Part shown: one piece after another, positions 7,969-12,796 of the stretch
Layout of the letters: the number at the start of each line of letters is the position of its first letter
Numbering within the stretch: position 1 is the stretch's first letter
Source: Candidatus Odinarchaeota archaeon
GTDB taxonomy: Archaea; Asgardarchaeota; Baldrarchaeia; Baldrarchaeales; DXJG01
Assembly: GCA_021158895.1 (NCBI GenBank)
Contig: JAGGSW010000013.1
Coordinates: 1 to 13,026 of the forward strand
Direction: 5' to 3'
Length of the DNA stretch: 13,026 nucleotides
Notes under the pieces: generated by a model
What the model was told of the DNA's origin: nothing
The model's input: the letters and a program-made list of their open reading frames with translations, nothing else
The model's database searches: none
Made by a program: the position numbers and the translations under genes

Positions 7969-8002
7969 AGTTCTCCGATAAGCAGGTTTGGTCTGCCTAT
8001 CC
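7969..8002 (-). other. About 34-nt tRNA-Pro intron in the D loop
   Basis: Lies between TCTAG and (T)GGTATGAT. A 9-bp inner helix GATAGGCAG/CTGCTTATC is present and the core TCT/AGA has three pairs. Ends are uncertain by 1-2 nt. Confidence 0.65.
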
Positions 8003-8227
8003 CTAGACCACGGCCCCTAGATAGTAACTGCATAAAGGGTGAACAATATCTGCTTTAAATAGTTTTCTAACATAGCTTTAGTAAAAAGCAATAAAAGACT
8101 TATGGATTTATTAATAAATCAAACCTAAAAATAACAACACATAAAGAACATACCTCATCACACCTTTACAACCCACAAATAAGAAAGAAATCACATTATA
8201 TGAAGTAAGAAGAAAATGTCAACCATG

Positions 8228-8255
8228 TACTACGCCATTTTTACTACGCCATTTT
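8228..8255. repeat. Perfect 14-nt tandem duplication
   Basis: TACTACGCCATTTT occurs at 8228-8241 and again at 8242-8255 with no spacer. Confidence 0.9.
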
Positions 8256-8377
8256 TAGATCTTATGGACTATACTAGTTTTAACTAATTCTCTCCAGTTT
8301 TTCTCCACAATTCTGTGAATGTCCTCATAGGTATAATCTACTCTACGATCTATTTCTGTGCCCATCAGTTGTATCAT
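8255..8377 (-). CDS. Possible 40-aa small protein or gene remnant
   Basis: The minus frame reads MIQLMGTEIDRR, then VDYTYEDIHRIVEKNWRELV and KTSIVHKI before a stop. Its composition is protein-like and amphipathic, unlike shadow frames. The codons just before the ATG read HHVAFRV, nearly identical in DNA to the epimerase HHLAFRV segment. It overlaps the upstream extension of the + gene at 8393. It could be a real small gene, a decayed fragment or chance; no family is recognised. Confidence 0.25.
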   Translation of the reverse strand: MIQLMGTEIDRRVDYTYEDIHRIVEKNWRELVKTSIVHKI

Positions 8378-8378
8378 C

Positions 8379-8399
8379 ACGCGAAAAGCAACATGATGA
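8379..8399. repeat. 21-nt near-copy of an epimerase-gene segment
   Basis: ACGCGAAAAGCAA, then C, then ATGATGA. The same sequence with one mismatch (G for C) lies at 7331-7351 inside the epimerase gene, in the same orientation. Confidence 0.7.
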
Positions 8400-9337
8400 C
8401 TCGTCGTAGTATTCCAAAATACAATTTACATGAATTTAAAGTCAAAGCTAAGAAAAAAGTCTATGGAACTGCTTTAGAAGGATTCGTAACAAAAGATAAT
8501 CTTGGGAAAGTTTGTTGGGAATACCTATCAATACCGCCAACAAAAAATGTTCTCAACGAAGGCGACGTTTGGGGACACATAATGAGAGCTGCAACATTAG
8601 CCCTCATCGACGACAAAACATTTTCATGGCACTTCGACGAAAAAAGAAAACTACCAAACGAAATAACCCAAAAAATAATTGAAGGTAAATCCAAGAAAAT
8701 AAACTGGGAAAAATACACATGTACAAAAAGCAGATTCGACTTAATCATAAAGAAAGGAAAAATCAACAGCACGTTCAAAAATCTCCTTCAGAAAACACTA
8801 AGTAAACCAGACTTATCCAAAACAAGCATACTTTGCATAGCTTTATTCGCATCAACCTGCTTCTTCGGAACAAGAATAGGAATGGAAATGTACGTTAAAC
8901 TCCCAGATAGCCTCAAAGGAACTCTAAAAACCGGAAAGGGAAAAATCAAAGTTTACATAATCCTAGCATTAATAAGCTACGCTCTGACGAACATCGACGA
9001 CTACCAAGATTTCTCTAACCTACTGACAGGCAAAAACAGCGATGGAAGCCTAAAAGACGTGATAAAAGTCTTACTACAAACATTTCTAGGAAGCATTCTA
9101 AACGGCATACTCCTACAAATGTTAATAGAAGGAAACAACGTAATTCTCGCCGACCAAGCCATCCCATACATCGCCAGAACCCTATTCGGCAACAACGCAT
9201 GGATCTTTGAAAAAATCATATGGCCGACCATCGACACAACAATACAAATATTCGCCAACGGAGGCCCAACAACATACCTACTGGGAACAGCCATAGGAAT
9301 CCTCACAACACAAATACTACAACAAATAATACAATAG
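8393..9337 (+). CDS. Multi-pass membrane protein of unknown function
   Basis: 314 aa from the tandem ATG at 8393/8396; the frame also has an ATG at 8315 that would add a hydrophobic 26-aa start, so the true start is open. No family recognised. The N-terminal 145 residues are soluble, basic and Trp-containing. Four hydrophobic stretches follow: ILCIALFASTCFFG, VYIILALISYALTN, LLQTFLGSILNGILLQML, and YLLGTAIGILTTQILQQII at the C-terminus. It is the first gene of a tight pair: its TAG overlaps the GGAGG ribosome binding site of the next gene. Codon third positions lose T steadily along the gene, and the last 30 codons have none. Position between tRNA genes suggests an accessory cassette; a defence, toxin or mobile-element role is only a guess. 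Confidence 0.75.
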   Translation: MMTRRSIPKYNLHEFKVKAKKKVYGTALEGFVTKDNLGKVCWEYLSIPPTKNVLNEGDVWGHIMRAATLALIDDKTFSWHFDEKRKLPNEITQKIIEGKSKKINWEKYTCTKSRFDLIIKKGKINSTFKNLLQKTLSKPDLSKTSILCIALFASTCFFGTRIGMEMYVKLPDSLKGTLKTGKGKIKVYIILALISYALTNIDDYQDFSNLLTGKNSDGSLKDVIKVLLQTFLGSILNGILLQMLIEGNNVILADQAIPYIARTLFGNNAWIFEKIIWPTIDTTIQIFANGGPTTYLLGTAIGILTTQILQQIIQ

Positions 9338-9341
9338 GAGG
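9337..9341 (+). promoter_or_regulatory. Shine-Dalgarno site deciding the start of the second cassette gene
   Basis: GGAGG starts on the last base of the preceding TAG, 7 bases before ATG 9349. This selects 9349 over the in-frame ATG at 9220, which would overlap the previous gene by 118 bases and encode a low-complexity His/Asn/Thr stretch. Confidence 0.8.
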
Positions 9342-9348
9342 CACCCAC

Positions 9349-10239
9349 ATGACCAAGCTCCCCGAAAACGAAAAATGGATGTTCCACATGATACAAGAAA
9401 TAAACCACTATTATGTTGTTGAATCAGTTTACTCTGAAATGATATATATTATCGAAGAACTGATGAAAAAAGGACTAATAGAAACCATAGAGCCAAAGAT
9501 CATTTTTACTTTAAGTTTTGGCGAATTAGGTCTAGTAGGTGTTGAGTATCCAACAGATTATAATGAAGAACCATATATTGAAGAAGATAGAAATATTGCA
9601 GGTTGGAAATGTCCAAAAGAATGCTGCTACAACACAATTGTTTTCGAAAAAGACCCAGAAGGTGAATGTTGCGAAAAAGCATTAAAAAACTTTGAGAAAA
9701 TGCGTAAAAAATTTCTAGTGAATGAAAAATATGAAGAAGTTCATAGGAAGATAGTTAAGGGACATATAACGTTTAATATTTCGCCTGAACACATGTTTGA
9801 TTTACATGAAGAACTTAAACAATACAGTAAGACCATAGAAACCATAAGACTAGAAGGAAGACAGCTTTTTTCCTACAATGTATCCCTATACGTAGTTAGG
9901 AAGTGGTTAGAAGGTGAAGTAAGTTGGATGAATCTTGTGGACTTTGATGAAGTAGCTCGTAATCCACCCATTCCATGGGAAGATTTAACAGATGAAAAAC
10001 TGATTATTGGAAAAATATTCAACGAACTTATCGATAAAGGAGACCTATACAGCTTTGCTGAGAAAAATGGTCTAAAGTGGTTTATTAAGGTCTGGAACGT
10101 CTTTGAAAAGTATCTAAGAGAAATCGAAAACCTAGAATTCGTAAAAAACAAACACTACCCAACAAAAAACGCAATAAAAACACTAAACAAAAAATACAAA
10201 CACAAACTCGAATTCCACCCAATAGCAACCACCATATAA
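9349..10239 (+). CDS. Unrecognised soluble protein with a Cys cluster, second gene of the cassette
   Basis: 296 aa, no membrane segment, acidic and aromatic-rich. A Cys cluster near 86-111 (GWKCPKECCYN, then GECCEKAL) could bind zinc or iron; it interrupts a possible helical N-domain. The C-terminal third (DEKLIIGKIFNELIDKG, FVKNKHYPTKNAIKTLNKK) looks helical and basic at the end. I recognise no family. It is translationally linked to the membrane-protein gene, so the products probably act together. Codon use is mosaic: the first 20 codons and codons from 10114 to the stop contain no T-ending codon, while 9409-10113 has ordinary use. The gene ends 41 bases from the 3' end of tRNA-Thr(UGU), the side normally used by integrating elements. 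Confidence 0.78.
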   Translation: MTKLPENEKWMFHMIQEINHYYVVESVYSEMIYIIEELMKKGLIETIEPKIIFTLSFGELGLVGVEYPTDYNEEPYIEEDRNIAGWKCPKECCYNTIVFEKDPEGECCEKALKNFEKMRKKFLVNEKYEEVHRKIVKGHITFNISPEHMFDLHEELKQYSKTIETIRLEGRQLFSYNVSLYVVRKWLEGEVSWMNLVDFDEVARNPPIPWEDLTDEKLIIGKIFNELIDKGDLYSFAEKNGLKWFIKVWNVFEKYLREIENLEFVKNKHYPTKNAIKTLNKKYKHKLEFHPIATTI

Positions 10240-10280
10240 AACAACATCAAAAAACTACAAAAACTACAAAAATAAATTAA
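10240..10280. other. G-free A+C-rich spacer before tRNA-Thr(UGU)
   Basis: Part of a 120-base stretch (10141-10260) with 103 A or C on +; no G at 10226-10281. Confidence 0.6.
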
Positions 10281-10319
10281 TGGAGCCGCCGGCGGGATTT
10301 GAACCCGCGACCAGCGGAT

Positions 10320-10351
10320 CTCTCGACTTACAAGGCTCTACAGCCTCAATT
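10320..10351 (-). other. 32-nt tRNA-Thr(UGU) intron at the canonical 37/38 position
   Basis: Core CTTG (10357-10354) with CGAG (10325-10322), 4 bp with one G-U; bulges TA|A and AG|A. An internal GGCT/AGCC hairpin closes the intron. Confidence 0.9.
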
Positions 10352-10366
10352 TACAAGTCCGCCGCT

Positions 10367-10385
10367 TTTGGCGGTTTTGTTTCCT
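10367..10385 (-). other. 19-nt tRNA-Thr(UGU) intron at 22/23
   Basis: Three of four core pairs (GGT with GCC, the fourth C-A). Bulges AG|A and AA|A are identical to those of the tRNA-Thr(GGU) intron at the same position. Confidence 0.75.
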
Positions 10386-10407
10386 CTACCGGCTGAGCTA
10401 CGGCGGC

Positions 10408-10628
10408 TTTCTTTTAATTCTTTTGTGGGTATTTTTATGTATGTGGATATAAGTTTGTCGTTGTTTTTGATCTTCTTTTTAAGTGTTTGTGTGTTTCTTT
10501 GAATTCTCTTTTATGGGGTTTCTTTTCGAATTTTAATCAGTGTTTTTGTGTATTTAAAGTTAAGGTTGAATATGTGTGGTATGGTTGGGATTATTTTTGT
10601 GTGTGTATGGGTTGTGTAGGTTTTGCTG
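10408..10628. other. G+T-rich, partly C-free intergenic tract right of tRNA-Thr(UGU)
   Basis: On +, 48, 43 and 50 of each successive 60 bases in 10441-10620 are G or T; no C at 10539-10625 (87 nt, running into the PGK 3' end). It may hold the PGK terminator (A-rich on the minus strand). No gene is seen. Confidence 0.75.
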
Positions 10629-11858
10629 TTAGTGGAGGGTTTTGTGTCGTTTTGCTGCGTTTGTTAGTGCTTCTATTACTGGTAGTTTTTGTCCTGCTAG
10701 GAGTGATAGGGCTGCTCCTCCGCCTGTGGATATGTGGTTGATTTTTGTGTTTAGGTTTAGTATGTTTGCTATGGCTCCTAGGTGTCCTCCTCCTATTACT
10801 TTGTAGGCTTTTGAGTTTGCTATTGAGTGTAGGATTTCTGTTGTTCCTATGGCGTATTGTCTTTCTTCGAATATTCCTGCTGGTCCGTTTGCTACTATGG
10901 TTGCTGCGTTTGATAGTATTTTTGAGTAGTGTATGATTGTGTTTATTCCTATGTCTTTTATTTGTCCTTTTACTGGTAGTTTGTCTATGGGTACTTCCAT
11001 TCTTTCGTTGTTTATTTCTACTGCTACGTCTTTTGGCAGTTCTATTGCATCCCTGTATTTTTCTAGGATGGTTTTTGCTTTGTTTTTTAGTTTTTCGAGA
11101 TCCGGTAGAGGCTTTCTGTTTTCTTCTCCGATGTTGTATCCTGCTGCCTCTAGGAATACGTTTGCGAGTAGCCCTCCTAGTAGTATTTTGTCTGCTTTTC
11201 CTTTCTGGAGTGCTGTTAGCATTATTTCCATTTTGTCTGGTACTTTTGCTCCCCCTAGGAAAAATACGCAGGGCTTTTCTGGGTTTTGTAATACTTTTTC
11301 TAGCGCTTTTAGTTCTTTTTCCATAAGCCTTCCTGCAACGGTTGGTAGTACTTCTGCGAAGCCTACAAGTGATGGCTGGGATCTGTGTATGGCTGCAAAA
11401 GCGTCGTTTACGAATAGGTCGAAGAAGTGTGCTAGTTTTCTGACAAGATGGGTTCTTGCAAGGACTTTTGGTGGAGCTTCGATGTTTTCTTCTGAGTAGA
11501 ATCTAACGTTTTCTAAGACTAGTATTTTTCCCGGTGATAATTTTTTTATTTCTTTTCTTGCCGCTGGGCCGAATATGTCATCTATAAATTTTACTCGATC
11601 ACCTAGATATTTTCTTAGTATTCGTACATGGGGTTCAAGAGAGGTAAAATCCTTTTTTCCTGGTCTGCTTTGATGAGACATTAAAACTACTGCTGCATCT
11701 TCTAGGTCTTTGAGAGTGGTGAGTATAGCTTTTATTCTTGAGTCGTCCAAAATTGTTAATGTTTCCGGGTCTATAGGAGAATTTATGTCAACTCTGAGAA
11801 GCACTTTTTTTCCCGATACTTCAACGTCGTCTAGTGTTAGAAATTCGAATTCGTGCAA
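10629..11858 (-). CDS. pgk: Phosphoglycerate kinase
   Basis: 409 aa, the normal archaeal length. It transfers phosphate between 1,3-bisphosphoglycerate and ADP in glycolysis and gluconeogenesis in the cytosol. Motifs in order: LLRVDINSP (20-28, substrate site), MSHQSRPGKKDF, VLENVRFY, FVNDAFAAIHR, FLGGAKVPDKMEIM, NGPAGIFEE and STGGGAALSLLAG (nucleotide-binding C-domain). The start is TTG: an in-frame TAA lies two codons upstream, there is no suitable ATG downstream, and GAGGGG sits 6 bases before it. C-terminal codons are A/C-rich because this end lies in the skewed zone beside tRNA-Thr(UGU); the N-terminal half is ordinary. Confidence 0.96.
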   Translation of the reverse strand: MHEFEFLTLDDVEVSGKKVLLRVDINSPIDPETLTILDDSRIKAILTTLKDLEDAAVVLMSHQSRPGKKDFTSLEPHVRILRKYLGDRVKFIDDIFGPAARKEIKKLSPGKILVLENVRFYSEENIEAPPKVLARTHLVRKLAHFFDLFVNDAFAAIHRSQPSLVGFAEVLPTVAGRLMEKELKALEKVLQNPEKPCVFFLGGAKVPDKMEIMLTALQKGKADKILLGGLLANVFLEAAGYNIGEENRKPLPDLEKLKNKAKTILEKYRDAIELPKDVAVEINNERMEVPIDKLPVKGQIKDIGINTIIHYSKILSNAATIVANGPAGIFEERQYAIGTTEILHSIANSKAYKVIGGGHLGAIANILNLNTKINHISTGGGAALSLLAGQKLPVIEALTNAAKRHKTLH

Positions 11859-11864
11859 TTTTTA

Positions 11865-11870
11865 CCCCTC
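11865..11870 (-). promoter_or_regulatory. Shine-Dalgarno site of pgk
   Basis: The minus strand reads GAGGGG six bases before the TTG start codon, which supports that unusual start. Confidence 0.75.
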
Positions 11871-11944
11871 TTTATTGTTCATGCATTTGTGTCGGATTAA
11901 AGGGGCCCTGCAATAAAAAACATTTTACTTTAAATCGCGAAGTT

Positions 11945-12018
11945 TTAATATAAAGGGTTTAGTTTGACCCGAGAACTAAGTTTACACTTTCTACAATATT
12001 AATATAAAGACCGAGAAC
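11945..12018. repeat. Imperfect direct repeat between pgk and tRNA-Met
   Basis: TTAATATAAAG at 11945-11955 and 11999-12009, followed by CCGAGAAC at 11969-11976 and 12011-12018. The minus-strand reading CTTTATATTAA is TATA-like, so one copy may be the pgk promoter and the other a duplicate. Confidence 0.6.
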
Positions 12019-12045
12019 GGGTGTGTTTTGGTGCCGGGGCCGGGA

Positions 12046-12076
12046 GTTTCGTGCCCAGACCAGCAAGTCTAGGCAA
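12046..12076 (-). other. 31-nt tRNA-Met intron in the T loop (59/60)
   Basis: Core TTCG (12082-12079) with CGAA (12051-12048), four Watson-Crick pairs. Bulges AA|T and AC|T. A 9-bp inner helix starts TGCCTAGAC/GTCTGGGCA (one G-U). The outer helix is the T stem itself. The best-formed motif in the window. Confidence 0.93.
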
Positions 12077-12098
12077 TTCGAACCCGGGACCTCCGGAT

Positions 12099-12130
12099 GT
12101 CACAGGAAGGGACTATAAATTTCTGTACCC
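12099..12130 (-). other. 32-nt tRNA-Met intron at 37/38
   Basis: Core CTCA with TGTG has three pairs and a U-U mismatch. Bulges TA|G and AC|A; inner GG/CC. Position is fixed by the need to restore CTCATAA. Confidence 0.75.
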
Positions 12131-12137
12131 TATGAGT

Positions 12138-12163
12138 TTCGCCCTTGTTAATGTGGTTTTAGT
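12138..12163 (-). other. 26-nt tRNA-Met intron in the anticodon stem (30/31)
   Basis: Core CGCC (12169-12166) with GGCG (12143-12140), 4 bp. Bulges GG|A and AA|A. Inner pairs CT/AG and outer pairs GAG/CTC. Its outer helix uses exon bases 32-34. Confidence 0.88.
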
Positions 12164-12195
12164 CCGGCGCTCCAACCAGGCTGAGCTACCCCGGC

Positions 12196-12623
12196 ACCTC
12201 TAGAAGATTTCGCAAACATTTCAATGTTAGTTATTATTTTGTTCCTTACTTAAGTTTGCTGCTATATTTAGGTTTCTTATGGGACAAGGATAATGTTATC
12301 TTTAATGTATATTTTGCAATGTGAGACTTAAAATGGGAGTAATATGCGAAGCACGGTGCATGGGATGCATTTCGTTTATTTTATAGGAAATTGTGTTGAA
12401 TGATTTTATGAAGAGTATTTTCCTACAGATACGATGCGATGTAATACATTAAAATTTTGTATTTGGTCAATAACCTTGTTTTAAACCATTTATGTTTTTG
12501 ACGTTGTTGATTATTAAATTGCTATGTTTGTTAACCTTTGAATTGCGGTTAAATAATGTAAAAAGTAAATTGGTAGAGTTAACTGATGGTTTGTGTTTTC
12601 AAAAAATATAATTTAAGGAAGGT
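12196..12623. other. Intergenic region between tRNA-Met and tRNA-Trp, nothing recognised
   Basis: A/T-rich with excess G+T on +. Only tiny frames occur. No tRNA, repeat array or C/D-box RNA could be identified. Confidence 0.5.
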
Positions 12624-12662
12624 TGGTGGGGCCGGAGGGATTTGAACCCTCGACCAACGGGT

Positions 12663-12728
12663 TTCTTCAATTCACCGCTCCAGAAGTTCTTCATCCCACT
12701 TCGGTCAACAAACCCGTCGTATGGGCTT
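12663..12728 (-). other. 66-nt tRNA-Trp intron at 37/38, box C/D guide-like
   Basis: Three of four core pairs (CTCC with GAAG, one C-A). Contains CTTCTGGAGC (12686-12677), a perfect 10-nt complement of GCTCCAGAAG around the anticodon, flanked by a box C-like GGGATGA and a box D-like GTGA. Confidence 0.75.
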
Positions 12729-12742
12729 CTGGAGCCCGTCGC

Positions 12743-12771
12743 CCCTAAGGGGGCCTAGTTTCGTGCTAATC
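12743..12771 (-). other. About 29-nt tRNA-Trp intron in the D stem
   Basis: Needed to complete D-stem GGGC. Placement near 23/24 gives three of four core pairs; G-runs leave 1-2 nt of ambiguity. The D-stem strand GCCTAG could instead pair with CTAGGC in the intron. Confidence 0.65.
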
Positions 12772-12796
12772 CCTCACCTGGCTAGGCTACGGCCCC

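Larger units (their letters stand above)
7880..8017 (-). tRNA. tRNA-Pro(UGG) with introns in the D loop and variable loop
   Basis: On minus, acceptor GGGGCCG (8017-8011) pairs with CGGCCCC (7890-7884), discriminator A, encoded CCA (7882-7880). Anticodon stem CTGGG/CCCAG has loop TTTGGGA, anticodon TGG at 7951-7949. T arm is CCGGG-TTCAAAT-CCCGG. Spliced, the D arm reads GGTCTAG..GGTATGAT and the variable loop TGGTC. It lies 58 bases upstream of tRNA-Leu on the same strand. Confidence 0.93.
8018..8392. other. Intergenic region with short repeats and no clear gene
   Basis: Starts neutral in composition and becomes A/C-rich from about 8100. It contains a 14-nt tandem duplication, one possible 40-codon minus-strand frame and a TATA-like GGTATAATC at 8330-8338 that could serve the gene at 8393. 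Confidence 0.5.
10281..10407 (-). tRNA. tRNA-Thr(UGU) with introns in the D stem and anticodon loop
   Basis: On minus, acceptor GCCGCCG (10407-10401) pairs with CGGCGGC (10291-10285), discriminator U, encoded CCA. D stem GCTC/GAGC, anticodon stem GCGGA/TCCGC, loop CTTGTAA with anticodon TGT at 10355-10353, T arm GCGGG-TTCAAAT-CCCGC. The last 32 nt are identical to tRNA-Thr(GGU). A TATA-like CATAAAAATAC lies about 25 bases upstream. Confidence 0.95.
12029..12195 (-). tRNA. tRNA-Met(CAU), elongator type, with three introns
   Basis: On minus, acceptor GCCGGGG (12195-12189) pairs with CCCCGGC (12039-12033), discriminator A, encoded CCA. D arm GCTC-AGCCTGGTTG-GAGC. After splicing the anticodon arm reads CCGGA-CTCATAA-TCCGG (anticodon 12134-12132), variable AGGTC, T arm CCGGG-TTCGAAT-CCCGG. 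The mature length is 75 nt plus CCA from a 167-nt gene, and resembles archaeal elongator tRNA-Met. An isoleucine tRNA with modified CAU cannot be fully excluded. Confidence 0.9.
12624..12796 (-). tRNA. tRNA-Trp(CCA) with two introns
   Basis: On minus, acceptor GGGGCCG (12796-12790) pairs with CGGCCCC (12634-12628), discriminator A, encoded CCA. D stem GCCT/GGGC with loop AGCCAGGTGA. Anticodon stem ACGGG (12739-12735) with CCCGT (12661-12657), loop CTCCAGA, anticodon CCA at 12732-12730. Variable TGGTC, T arm GAGGG-TTCAAAT-CCCTC. Removing 29 and 66 nt leaves 75 nt plus CCA. Confidence 0.92.

Noticed and set aside
7873..8058. 61-codon + frame containing a GPPGFEPGI peptide
   Set aside because: It is the antisense of tRNA-Pro; this peptide is a well-known false translation of tRNA T arms.
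8018..8392. CRISPR-like or attachment-site repeats
   Set aside because: Only one 14-nt tandem duplication; no spaced repeats and no copy of a tRNA 3' end.
9220..9348. 43-residue N-terminal extension of the Cys-cluster protein
   Set aside because: It overlaps the previous gene by 118 bases and is a His/Asn/Thr-rich product of the A/C-biased DNA; GGAGG directly before ATG 9349 marks the real start.
10299..10741. Two + frames between tRNA-Thr(UGU) and pgk
   Set aside because: One starts inside the tRNA; both are Phe/Leu/Val/Cys low-complexity translations of the G/T-rich tract.
10933..11499. 188-codon + frame inside pgk
   Set aside because: Antisense shadow of a conserved kinase gene, Ser/Phe-rich as expected from its reverse complement.
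12097..12163. Reading tRNA-Met as tRNA-Val(GAC) with one large anticodon-loop intron
   Set aside because: GAC before the 3' stem gives only a six-base loop; CAT with two introns gives a seven-base loop and regular motifs.
12021..12203. 60-codon + frame
   Set aside because: Lies entirely across the tRNA-Met gene on the opposite strand.
12333..12386. 17-codon frame with CxxxCxxC (ICEARCMGCI), like a radical SAM start
   Set aside because: Too short and stops immediately after the motif; no further homology downstream in any frame.
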